Below the pieces are notes generated by a model. It was not told the DNA's origin and ran no database searches. It saw only the letters and a list, made by a program, of their open reading frames with translations. 6,660 nt of DNA from contig JAISRF010000129.1 in NCBI GenBank assembly GCA_031273775.1, positions 1-6,660 on the forward strand, given 5' to 3'. Shown here in pieces: positions 1 through 5,746 of this stretch. This DNA comes from Oscillospiraceae bacterium (lineage in GTDB: Bacteria; Bacillota; Clostridia; Oscillospirales; Acutalibacteraceae). Each line of letters starts with the position of its first letter. The stretch's first letter is position 1. The translations under genes were made by a program, and so were the position numbers.

Positions 1-10
1 CCAAGAGCAT

Positions 11-20
11 GGAGGGAGGG
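11..20 (+). promoter_or_regulatory. Strong Shine-Dalgarno site of rpsU
   Basis: The purine run GGAGGGAGGG ends 7 bases before the ATG at 28. This is near-ideal spacing for that ATG and makes it the preferred start over the in-frame TTG at 22, which lies too close to the run. The strength fits a highly expressed ribosomal protein gene. The promoter must lie upstream of the window. Confidence 0.8.
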
Positions 21-27
21 ATTGTTA

Positions 28-204
28 ATGAGTCAGATTAAGCTAAAGGATAATGAATCTCTGGAAAACGCCTTGCGCCGTTTTAAGAAGGCAACCACCC
101 GTGACGGCGTGATTCAAGAGGTGCGCAAAAGAGAGCATTATGAGAAGCCCTCCGTCAAACGCAAAAAGAAATCGGAAGCGGCCCGTAAAAGGAAATATAA
201 ATAG
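28..204 (+). CDS. rpsU: 30S ribosomal protein bS21
   Basis: This encodes a 58-residue bS21, a small basic protein of the 30S subunit that sits near the anti-Shine-Dalgarno end of 16S rRNA and helps initiation. The sequence shows the family pattern: a short N-terminal strand (SQIKLKDNESLENALRRFKK), the conserved turn around TRDGVIQEVRKREHYEKPS, and a lysine/arginine-rich C-terminal tail (KRKKKSEAARKRKYK) that binds rRNA. The length matches Firmicute bS21 (about 57-60 residues). The ATG at 28 is chosen because of the Shine-Dalgarno run at 11-20. It is followed by its own intrinsic terminator, so it is probably expressed separately from yqeG downstream. In many Firmicutes rpsU is followed by yqeY, which is not seen here. 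Identification is secure. Confidence 0.97.
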   Translation: MSQIKLKDNESLENALRRFKKATTRDGVIQEVRKREHYEKPSVKRKKKSEAARKRKYK

Positions 205-212
205 TATGTATG

Positions 213-247
213 AAAGGCGGCTTCCTGTTCAACCGGAGCCGCTTTTT
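213..247 (+). terminator. Rho-independent terminator after rpsU
   Basis: GCGGCT (217-222) pairs perfectly with AGCCGC (237-242). The stem can be extended inward by CC/GG across a one-base bulge. It is followed immediately by TTTTT at 243-247 and preceded by an A-run (213-215) that can pair with the T-run. It lies 9 bases after the rpsU stop, so it should end the rpsU transcript. The remaining bases up to yqeG (248-302) show only 4-base inverted repeats and no recognisable promoter. Confidence 0.85.
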
Positions 248-315
248 CATGTTTCGCCGCAAAGCGACACCACAACCGGTTCACTGCGGTCGCAAGCCGC
301 GTAAGGAGAATTTAC

Positions 316-825
316 ATGGGTTTGTTATTGCCGCGCCTGTTTTTGGAAAACATCACCTTCCTCACCCCTGAAATGCTTCAACGGCGCGGAATTTCCGCAT
401 TGGCGCTGGATGTGGACAATACCCTTGCCCGCCCAAAAATAAAAACGCCGTTCCCCGGCGTTTGCGACTGGTTAGTTGGGATGAAAGCCGCCGGAATCAA
501 GCTGGTGATTGTGTCCAATGCCCTGCCCAAGCGTGTTCGCCCACTGGCGGAGGATTTAGGTTTACCGTTTATTTCTTTGGCTTGCAAACCCTTTCCCATT
601 GCGCTTTTCCGCGCCGAAAAAAAGCTTGGCGCAGGCAGAAAACAGCTGGCGCTTGCGGGCGATCAGGTTTTTACTGACACACTTGCCGCCAAGCTTGCCG
701 GGGTCTTTTCTGTGTTGGTGCGCCCGGGCGTTCCGGAAAAGCACTGGATATACCGGTTGAAGAGACAGCTGGAATCGCGCATAATAAAACGGTATGTTGT
801 CAACCAAAAGAAAAACCGTTTTTGA
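316..825 (+). CDS. yqeG: YqeG family HAD IIIA-type phosphatase
   Basis: A 169-residue member of the YqeG/GEP4-like HAD superfamily. Relatives in mitochondria and plants dephosphorylate phosphatidylglycerophosphate to phosphatidylglycerol, so a role in anionic phospholipid synthesis at the inner face of the membrane is likely but inferred. Visible HAD motifs are: motif I DVDNTL with nucleophile D32 and acid/base D34; motif II VSN (66-68); motif III lysine K91 in ACKPFP; and motif IV GDQVFTD (115-121). The short spacing between motifs, with no large cap, fits subclass IIIA. The segment after motif IV (TDTLAAKLAG) departs from the usual TDVxGGNRxG, a possible lineage-specific change. The start is supported by AAGGAG at 303-308, 7 bases from the ATG. 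aroQ follows after 63 bases. A terminator-like structure reading on the opposite strand lies inside the gene at 435-463. Confidence 0.92.
   Translation: MGLLLPRLFLENITFLTPEMLQRRGISALALDVDNTLARPKIKTPFPGVCDWLVGMKAAGIKLVIVSNALPKRVRPLAEDLGLPFISLACKPFPIALFRAEKKLGAGRKQLALAGDQVFTDTLAAKLAGVFSVLVRPGVPEKHWIYRLKRQLESRIIKRYVVNQKKNRF
435..463 (-). terminator. Terminator-like hairpin antisense to yqeG
   Basis: AAACGCCG (443-450) and CGGCGTTT (456-463) form a perfect 8-base stem with a 5-base loop. Read on the - strand, the stem runs directly into TTTTTATTTTT, ending at 435, the form of an intrinsic terminator. It lies wholly within the yqeG coding sequence and encodes KIKTPFPGV on the + strand, so it could be a by-product of codon choice. 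If active it would stop antisense transcription entering yqeG from aroQ. On the + strand only three T residues follow the stem, so sense termination is unlikely. Confidence 0.4.
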
Positions 826-888
826 CGGAAGACGGCATAAAATGACCAAATTCGGGTATGCCGGAAACTATGAAAGGTTGCCGAATCA

Positions 889-1320
889 ATGAAATCTATT
901 CTGGTGCTTAACGGTCCTAACATCAACCTCACCGGGCAGAGGGAACCCGGAATTTACGGCGCTCAGACGCTGGAAAGCATTAATGCCGCAATCTCCGTCA
1001 AAGCAAAGGAGCTGAACCTTGCTGTCAGTTTTTTTCAGTCAAACAGCGAGGGCGCCCTCATTGACGCCATACACCGCGCCGTTTCAGAATTCGATGGCGG
1101 GATTATCAACCCCGGTGCGTACACGCATTACAGCTACGCGCTCCGGGACGCCATCGCCGCCGTGAACAAGCCTTTTGTGGAGGTTCATATGTCCAACATT
1201 GCGTCCCGCGAGGAATTTCGACGGTTTTCGGTCATCGCACCGGTAACGGCGGGTACCATTGCAGGTTTCGGCAAGGTAAGCTACATGCTGGCGCTGGACG
1301 CGATTAAAGGGTTGCTGTAA
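889..1320 (+). CDS. aroQ: Type II 3-dehydroquinate dehydratase
   Basis: A 143-residue type II dehydroquinase, which converts 3-dehydroquinate to 3-dehydroshikimate in the shikimate pathway in the cytoplasm. Family enzymes are dodecamers of flavodoxin-like subunits. The family signature is complete: NGPNINLTGQREPGIYG (8-24) carries R18 and catalytic Y23 of the mobile lid; INPGAYTHYS (73-82) carries N74 and H80; VEVHMSN (97-103) carries E98, H100 and S102; REEFRRFS holds R107 and R111. The glycine-rich segment GTIAGFGKVSY closes the fold. The length is normal. The Shine-Dalgarno is modest (GAAAGG, 872-877, about 11 bases from the ATG). The start overlaps, as ATGA at 889-892, the stop codon of a tiny open frame beginning at 842, so translational coupling is possible. 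It lies between yqeG and an M24 peptidase, a grouping often seen in Clostridia. Confidence 0.96.
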   Translation: MKSILVLNGPNINLTGQREPGIYGAQTLESINAAISVKAKELNLAVSFFQSNSEGALIDAIHRAVSEFDGGIINPGAYTHYSYALRDAIAAVNKPFVEVHMSNIASREEFRRFSVIAPVTAGTIAGFGKVSYMLALDAIKGLL

Positions 1321-1321
1321 C

Positions 1322-1337
1322 GAACTCCGCAGAGTTC
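1322..1337. other. Short perfect hairpin downstream of aroQ
   Basis: GAACTC (1322-1327) and GAGTTC (1332-1337) form a perfect 6-base stem with a CGCA tetraloop starting 2 bases after the aroQ stop. The next bases are AATAAAAAATTG, not a T-run, so it does not look like a terminator on the + strand, and on the - strand it is followed by coding sequence. A T-rich stretch begins only at 1361. It might protect the 3' end of an aroQ transcript or be chance. The rest of the gap to 1405 shows no promoter with both boxes. Confidence 0.4.
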
Positions 1338-1405
1338 AATAAAAAATTGAAAATTAGTGGTTTTTCTTGTTTTTGATTTATGCTTACCGGGAGTAACGTT
1401 CTGAC

Positions 1406-2476
1406 ATGACTCGTATTGAAAAGCTTTCAAAGTTTCTGCCGGAGGATTCCGCTGCTCTGGTGCTCACACCGGTCAACCGCTTTTATCTGACCGGCTTCCC
1501 TTCCTCTGCGGGGGTGTTGCTGGTTTTCGGCGGCCGGCCTGACAAAGCGGTCTTCTTTACCGACGGCCGGTATATTGAGGCGGCTAAGCTTGCGGTTAAC
1601 GATTGCGACGTCCAGCTCTCAGACTCTTCTTTGGCCCGGATTAAGCAATTGCTGGCAGATGAAGGCAGCGTCAATGTTTGGCTGGAAACAGGCATAACAG
1701 TGGCGGAGCTTTCCCGCTTTGTACAGGGTATTGACCGCTTTTCGGTCAGCGCGCCGGATGGACTGACGGAATTTTTGACACAAACGCGGGCGGTGAAAGA
1801 GCCTGCGGAGCTTGTAAAAATCAAAGAGGCGCAAGCGGTCGCCCAGGCGGCGTTTCATCACATTGCGGACTACATTCGTCCAGGCGTTTTGGAATGCGAA
1901 ATCGCCCTTGAACTGGAGATGTTCATGCGAAAAAACGGCGCTCAGGCTTCCGCGTTCGACATTATCGCGCTGGCGGGCGGCAATACCTCTAAACCGCATG
2001 GGGTGCCGGGCGAAACCGCTGTACATCCGGGTGATTTGGTCCTTTTGGATTACGGCGCGGTGTGCGGCGGCTACCGCAGCGACATGACCCGCACGGTTGC
2101 AATGACCCATTGCGGCGAGTGTGAACGTGAGGTTTACGAATTGGTAAAATCCGCCGGGGAAGCGGCTATTCTCGCCGTGCGCGCCGGAATATGCGCATCG
2201 GAAATAGATAAAACCGCCCGTGAGGTGATTTCCGCGGGCGGTTACGGCAAGGAATTTTCGCATTCCACCGGGCATGGAGTCGGGCTGGACATTCACGAGG
2301 CGCATACGCTTTCCGCCGCAAGTACGGCGGTGCTGGCGGCAGGCAATGTACAGACGGTGGAACCTGGTATATATATTGAAGGCGCTTTTGGGGTGCGGAT
2401 TGAGGACATGGTGGTTGTAACGGAAGAAGGCTGTGAAAACTTGACTTCAATCACACGCGATTTGGTGGTTTTGTAA
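1406..2476 (+). CDS. M24 family Xaa-Pro aminopeptidase (YqhT/PepP-like)
   Basis: A 356-residue cytoplasmic dinuclear-metal aminopeptidase of the pita-bread fold, expected to remove an N-terminal residue preceding proline. Residues 1 to about 125 form the creatinase-type N-terminal domain (motifs NRFYLTGF, FFTDGRYIEAA). About 133-352 form the M24 catalytic domain. All five metal ligands are in place: D215 (LLDYGA), D226 (YRSDMTRT), H290 (HSTGHGVG), E319 (VEPGIYIE) and E333 (RIEDMV). H198 (KPHG) and H297 (DIHE) match the substrate-binding and proton-shuttle histidines. The length matches short Firmicute YqhT/YpdF enzymes. The ATG at 1406 follows GGGAG (1389-1393) at a rather long 12-base spacing. 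In many Firmicutes efp comes next; here the + strand block ends instead. Proline specificity versus a general dipeptidase cannot be told from sequence alone. Confidence 0.94.
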   Translation: MTRIEKLSKFLPEDSAALVLTPVNRFYLTGFPSSAGVLLVFGGRPDKAVFFTDGRYIEAAKLAVNDCDVQLSDSSLARIKQLLADEGSVNVWLETGITVAELSRFVQGIDRFSVSAPDGLTEFLTQTRAVKEPAELVKIKEAQAVAQAAFHHIADYIRPGVLECEIALELEMFMRKNGAQASAFDIIALAGGNTSKPHGVPGETAVHPGDLVLLDYGAVCGGYRSDMTRTVAMTHCGECEREVYELVKSAGEAAILAVRAGICASEIDKTAREVISAGGYGKEFSHSTGHGVGLDIHEAHTLSAASTAVLAAGNVQTVEPGIYIEGAFGVRIEDMVVVTEEGCENLTSITRDLVVL

Positions 2477-2484
2477 GAAGCTGT

Positions 2485-2506
2485 ATTCACTGTCGGCGTG
2501 AATTTT
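2485..2506 (+). terminator. Possible weak terminator between convergent genes
   Basis: ATTCAC (2485-2490) pairs perfectly with GTGAAT (2498-2503) around a 7-base loop, with TTTT at 2503-2506. It lies 8 bases after the M24 peptidase stop in the 40-base gap between the two convergent blocks, the place where a terminator is expected. The stem is short and the T-run brief, so efficiency is doubtful, and it has no T-run on the - strand. No stronger candidate is present in this gap. Confidence 0.35.
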
Positions 2507-2516
2507 CTGGTGGTTG

Positions 2517-3869
2517 TCAATCTTCGCCGGTTTCCGGGACTTCCCGCCGCACATGCGCCCTGACTGTCAGATAAGCCGGAACCAGAAAAACAAGCGCCGC
2601 CGCCCACGCGCTGGGACTGGCAAAGCAGATCGCGCCGAACCCGAACGCCGCCACGGCAAACGCCATTCCGGCCCGCGCGGCCAACTCAAAAACACCAGCC
2701 AATGTAGCCAAAGCTCCGTAGCCCAACCCTTGAATGGCGTTTCGGAAAATGAACAACGTAGCCAGAAGCGGGCATAACAGCCCGTTAAACCGTAAAAACA
2801 TTTTAATGTTCGGCAAGAGTGCCGGGAATTCATCGCCCTTGATGAACAGCGCGGAGATATGCGCCCCGAAAAAAAACAACGTCAAACCGGCCGCGACCGC
2901 ATAAATAAGGTTGATTTTCGCACCCGTCAGAACGCCTTGAAAAATCCTTTTCGGCTTCTGCGCCCCTAAGTTTTGGCTGCAATATGTCGCCATAGTAATC
3001 CCGACGGTTTCCAGCGGTTGTAGCATGATCAACGAAACCTTGTTGCTCGCGGTAATGGCGGCTACGGCGTCAGAACCCAGCGCATTGACCGCGCTTTGCA
3101 GTATAATCGCACCGATAGCTGTTATTGAAAACTGGAAAGCCATCGGAAGGCTGTTACCCAAAAGCAACCTTGCCGTGTGCTTATCAAACCGGAAATCGGC
3201 GCGGGTAAGCCGCAAAACAGGGAATCGTCTGCGCATGTAAAAAAAGCACAGTATTCCCGAAATACCCTGCGCAATAATGGTAGCGTAAGCGGTTCCGGAG
3301 ACTCCAAAGCCACACATCAGCACAAAAACCAAATCCAGCGCCACGTTCAAAACCGCTGAAATAATCAAAAAATAAAGCGGGGTACGGCTGTCCCCCAGCG
3401 CCCGCATAACGCAGGCTTGAATGTTGTAAAAAACGGTGGCAATCAGGCCGTAAACAATGATCCTGATGTAAATGTCCGCATCGGCGATTATGTTGTCCGG
3501 GGTTTTCATCAGATGAAGCAACGGACGGGTGATAAAGTGCATAAGCACCGTTAAAATCAGGGTGACGGCAAGCGATATGCCCATAATGTGAAACCAGCAG
3601 GATCGAATCATTTCATCGTTCTTCGCGCCCAAAAACCGGGACACCGGCACACAAAACCCGATACACATGCCCGACACAAAACCCAGAATCATAAAGCTGA
3701 GCGAACCGACCGAGCCAACGGCGGCCAGCGCTTCCTTGCTGACGAATTTGCCGACCACCATACTGTCCGCCATGTTGTAAAGTTGCTGAAACAAATTGCC
3801 AAATAGCATCGGTATGCTGAAGGATAGGATTAATTTCAGTGGTTTTCCGGCTGTAAAGTTCCGAATCAT
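2517..3869 (-). CDS. MATE family efflux transporter
   Basis: A 450-residue integral membrane antiporter of the MATE family (DinF/MepA/NorM-like), which exports cationic drugs or metabolites in exchange for Na+ or H+. The sequence shows two six-helix lobes. In the N lobe, helices fall at about 12-34, 47-73, 92-113, 130-152, 163-186 and 190-211, with the signature FQQLYNMADSMVVGKFVS (27-44) and the second N-lobe motif MRALGDSRTP. A basic cytoplasmic loop (about 212-235) joins the lobes. The C lobe has NLGAQKPKR and the matching AIQGLGYG motif. The length is normal and there is no break. The start is placed by GGAG 7 bases upstream. It begins one base after the YlbF-family stop codon (TAA-A-ATG), so translation is probably coupled. 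The substrate is not predictable. It is the last gene of the tyrS-miaB-ylbF block. Confidence 0.95.
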   Translation of the reverse strand: MIRNFTAGKPLKLILSFSIPMLFGNLFQQLYNMADSMVVGKFVSKEALAAVGSVGSLSFMILGFVSGMCIGFCVPVSRFLGAKNDEMIRSCWFHIMGISLAVTLILTVLMHFITRPLLHLMKTPDNIIADADIYIRIIVYGLIATVFYNIQACVMRALGDSRTPLYFLIISAVLNVALDLVFVLMCGFGVSGTAYATIIAQGISGILCFFYMRRRFPVLRLTRADFRFDKHTARLLLGNSLPMAFQFSITAIGAIILQSAVNALGSDAVAAITASNKVSLIMLQPLETVGITMATYCSQNLGAQKPKRIFQGVLTGAKINLIYAVAAGLTLFFFGAHISALFIKGDEFPALLPNIKMFLRFNGLLCPLLATLFIFRNAIQGLGYGALATLAGVFELAARAGMAFAVAAFGFGAICFASPSAWAAALVFLVPAYLTVRAHVRREVPETGED

Positions 3870-3870
3870 T

Positions 3871-4278
3871 TTAATCTCCGCACCCCGCGCAGCCCGAACA
3901 TCCGCTTCCGCAGCCGCCGGAAGGCGTGCAGGTTTCGGGGTCTTCGCCGTTTACGCACAGCGCTAAAATACCGGTGATATTGGCAGTCAGTGCGTCCATG
4001 TCTGTCTTCGCGGCCTCATAATTTTGCATGTTGGGATTTTGCATAATCTCATCGTAGACAGCCCGAAACGCGGTATTAATGGCTTTGACTTTTTCCTCGT
4101 CGCGCGGTTCCTTGGAAATTTCATTGTTGAGGTTCAGCCTTTGCAGATTAAGCTCTTTGATGAGTTCCTGCAAGCCTTCATCCTCCTCATTGCTTTGCCG
4201 GGCGATTTGCAACGCCACAAAACGGGAATCCTGTTGGATTGCGGCGCCCAAAGCCCTTGTCTGTTCAATAATGTCCAT
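3871..4278 (-). CDS. YlbF/YmcA family regulator with Cys-rich tail
   Basis: A 135-residue member of the YlbF/YmcA family, small all-helical proteins. In B. subtilis, YmcA (RicA), YlbF (RicF) and YaaT (RicT) form a complex that steers RNase Y in mRNA maturation and affects competence, biofilm formation and sporulation. The first about 100 residues are helical with family features (MDIIEQTRALGAAIQQD, NLQRLNLNNEISKE, AVYDEIMQNPNMQNYE). The last 28 residues contain six cysteines (108, 117, 123, 127, 130, 133), four of them in a CGSGCSGCAGC run, suited to metal or Fe-S binding. The ATG at 4278 is chosen over an in-frame TTG at 4305, which would overlap miaB, because AAAGGGG (4288-4294) lies 9 bases upstream. 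It follows miaB directly, as ymcA follows ymcB in B. subtilis, which supports a RicA-like role. Which of the paralogous groups it belongs to is not certain. Confidence 0.85.
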   Translation of the reverse strand: MDIIEQTRALGAAIQQDSRFVALQIARQSNEEDEGLQELIKELNLQRLNLNNEISKEPRDEEKVKAINTAFRAVYDEIMQNPNMQNYEAAKTDMDALTANITGILALCVNGEDPETCTPSGGCGSGCSGCAGCGD

Positions 4279-4287
4279 GATTTTTTT

Positions 4288-4294
4288 CCCCTTT
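4288..4294 (-). promoter_or_regulatory. Shine-Dalgarno of the YlbF-family gene
   Basis: Read on the - strand, AAAGGGG starts directly after the last base of the miaB stop codon (TAG, 4297-4295) and ends 9 bases before the ATG at 4278. It fixes that ATG as the start and shows the gene is packed tightly behind miaB in one transcript. Confidence 0.7.
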
Positions 4295-5677
4295 CTAATT
4301 GGCAAACTCGCCTTTCAGCAGATAGTTTCCCGACGCGGTTACCGTCACGCGTTCAAATTTTCCCACATGCTCCCAGCCTCCGGGCACCTCTATCATCTGG
4401 TTTTGCCCTGTCCGTGCGGTAATTATACCGTCTTTTTCACTTTTTTCGCACAGCGCGCGAACGGTTTTTCCCACAAACATCTCGTTTTTTCGCGCCGCGA
4501 TTTCCTCTTGCAGCCGAAGCAACCGCGCCATGCGCTCCGTTTTTTCCAGGTGCGTCACATGATCCGGGAGCTTTGCCGCCGGCGTCCCCTCCCGCGGGGA
4601 ATAGATAAACGTGTAGAGTGAGTTAAATTCCACTTCTTTGATTAACGAGAGCGTCCCCAAAAAATCTTCTTCGGTCTCGCCGGGGAACCCCACAATCACG
4701 TCACCGGTTACCGCCAAATCCGGCATAAACTCACGCGCCGCGCTAATCAGTGAGATATAGTGTTCTCTGCCGTAGCCACGGTTCATGGCGGCGAGTATGC
4801 GGTCGCTTCCCGACTGAAACGGCAGGTGCAGGTGCCGGGCGGCCTTTTCGCATTCGCTCATGGCCAGCAACAAATCCCGTGTGCAGTCCTTAGGGTGCGA
4901 GGTCATAAACCGCACGGTAAATTCGCCGGGCAACGCGCAAACCCTCCGCAAAAGCCCGGCAAAATCCGCGGGTTCGGTCAGCCCTTTGCCGTATGAATTT
5001 ACATTCTGCCCAAGCAAGACAATGTCCTTGAATCCCGCCTGGATTAAGTCTTCAGCTTCCCGAAGAATGTCCTTTTGTCTGCGGCTCCGCTCCCTGCCTC
5101 GAACGTAAGGCACCACGCAATAACTGCAAAAATTGTCACAACCGTACATCACCGGGAGCCAGCCGCGCAAATCCCCATCCCGGTTTATGGGCAGCCCTTC
5201 GGCGATTTCCCCGTCCGCTTGCAGGTTAAACACACGCTCGCTGCCCGTGAGCAGTTCACACAGCATTTTGGGTAAAAGATGGGCGGCGTTGACACCGAAA
5301 ATCAAATCCACGAACGGAAACGTTTCGCGGATTTTCTTCGCCGCCGCGGATTGCTGAGTCATACAGCCGCAAACCGCGATAATGGCGTTTTTTCGCGCCT
5401 TCTTGTACGCCTTGAGCGCGCCGATTTGACCGTAGACCCGATCCTCGGCGTGGGCACGGACGGCGCATGTGTTAAACAAAATAAAATCGGCTGAATCATA
5501 GCTCTGAGTAAAACCAAAACCAAGACCGGCAAGCACACCCCGCAGACGTTCGCTGTCGCTGACATTTTGCTGGCACCCGAATGTGCGGACAAACGCCGTG
5601 GGCGAGTGACCGAAACGTTCGCGCAAAAGTGCCTTGATCTCGTTGATATTTTCTTCGTCAAAGCCGGAAAAATTCAT
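4295..5677 (-). CDS. miaB: tRNA-2-methylthio-N6-dimethylallyladenosine synthase
   Basis: A 460-residue radical SAM methylthiotransferase that adds a 2-methylthio group to i6A37 of tRNAs reading UNN codons, improving codon pairing and frame keeping. The N-terminal UPF0004 domain carries the auxiliary 4Fe-4S ligands C35 (TFGCQQN), C71 (FNTCAVR) and C105 (VCGCM). The radical SAM domain has the CxxxCxxC motif at C180, C184 and C187 (YGCDNFCSYCVVPYVRGRE), followed by LLGQNVNSYG and HLPFQSGSD, hallmarks of MiaB rather than RimO or MtaB. A C-terminal TRAM domain (about the last 65 residues) binds tRNA. The ATG at 5677 is preferred because AAGGTG (5683-5688) lies 5 bases upstream. The frame stays open to a TTG at 5731, but that would overlap the tyrS stop and adds residues without family likeness. 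It lies 50 bases after tyrS and 16 bases before the YlbF-family start. Confidence 0.96.
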   Translation of the reverse strand: MNFSGFDEENINEIKALLRERFGHSPTAFVRTFGCQQNVSDSERLRGVLAGLGFGFTQSYDSADFILFNTCAVRAHAEDRVYGQIGALKAYKKARKNAIIAVCGCMTQQSAAAKKIRETFPFVDLIFGVNAAHLLPKMLCELLTGSERVFNLQADGEIAEGLPINRDGDLRGWLPVMYGCDNFCSYCVVPYVRGRERSRRQKDILREAEDLIQAGFKDIVLLGQNVNSYGKGLTEPADFAGLLRRVCALPGEFTVRFMTSHPKDCTRDLLLAMSECEKAARHLHLPFQSGSDRILAAMNRGYGREHYISLISAAREFMPDLAVTGDVIVGFPGETEEDFLGTLSLIKEVEFNSLYTFIYSPREGTPAAKLPDHVTHLEKTERMARLLRLQEEIAARKNEMFVGKTVRALCEKSEKDGIITARTGQNQMIEVPGGWEHVGKFERVTVTASGNYLLKGEFAN

Positions 5678-5682
5678 AAATT

Positions 5683-5688
5683 CACCTT
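5683..5688 (-). promoter_or_regulatory. Shine-Dalgarno of miaB
   Basis: AAGGTG on the - strand lies 5 bases before the ATG at 5677. It is the evidence for the internal ATG as the true miaB start rather than the upstream TTG at 5731. Confidence 0.65.
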
Positions 5689-5697
5689 CAAACCGTA

Positions 5698-5717
5698 AAT
5701 AAAATTGCTGCGGCAAT
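5698..5717 (-). terminator. Weak hairpin plus T-run between tyrS and miaB
   Basis: On the - strand, ATTGC (5717-5713) pairs with GCAAT (5708-5704) around a CGCA loop and runs into TTTTATTT. The form is that of a small intrinsic terminator, but the stem is only five base pairs with few G-C pairs. It could cause partial termination, lowering miaB relative to tyrS, or be chance in an A+T-rich gap. There is no room for a promoter after it that I can recognise. Confidence 0.3.
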
Positions 5718-5723
5718 ACCAAA

Positions 5724-5746
5724 ACTGTCAACTGTCAATTGACAGT
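5724..5746. repeat. 16-base perfect palindrome with tandem ACTGTCA
   Basis: ACTGTCAATTGACAGT (5731-5746) is a perfect inverted repeat without a spacer, and its left arm ACTGTCA is repeated in tandem at 5724-5730. On the - strand the palindrome encodes the last tyrS residues (LSIDS) and the tandem copy spans the TGA stop. Such a motif may be a dimeric protein-binding site, a cruciform or hairpin at the transcript end, or a copy of a dispersed intergenic repeat. The sequence alone does not decide. Confidence 0.6.

Noticed and set aside
248..302. Possible structured RNA leader before yqeG
   Set aside because: Only 4-base complementary pieces (GCGG/CCGC, TCGC/GCGA) are seen, too little to support a riboswitch or other structured element.
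1348..1384. Possible promoter: TTGAAA with TATGCT before the M24 gene
   Set aside because: The boxes are 25 bases apart, far from the usual 17, and no better pair is present.
1619..2305. Long open frame (228 codons) on the - strand inside the M24 peptidase gene
   Set aside because: It lies wholly opposite a gene with complete catalytic motifs; the translation is Arg/His-rich with no family likeness, typical of an antisense shadow frame.
2517..3869. MATE gene as a recently acquired resistance gene
   Set aside because: It is one base from the YlbF-family gene, base use looks like its neighbours, and no mobile element flanks it.
4079..4621. 180-codon + strand open frame across the YlbF/miaB junction
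   Set aside because: It is antisense to two well-supported genes and shows no domain or convincing ribosome site.
5678..5731. N-terminal extension of miaB to a TTG codon at 5731
   Set aside because: It would overlap the tyrS stop, has no family likeness, and a good Shine-Dalgarno with ATG is present at 5677.
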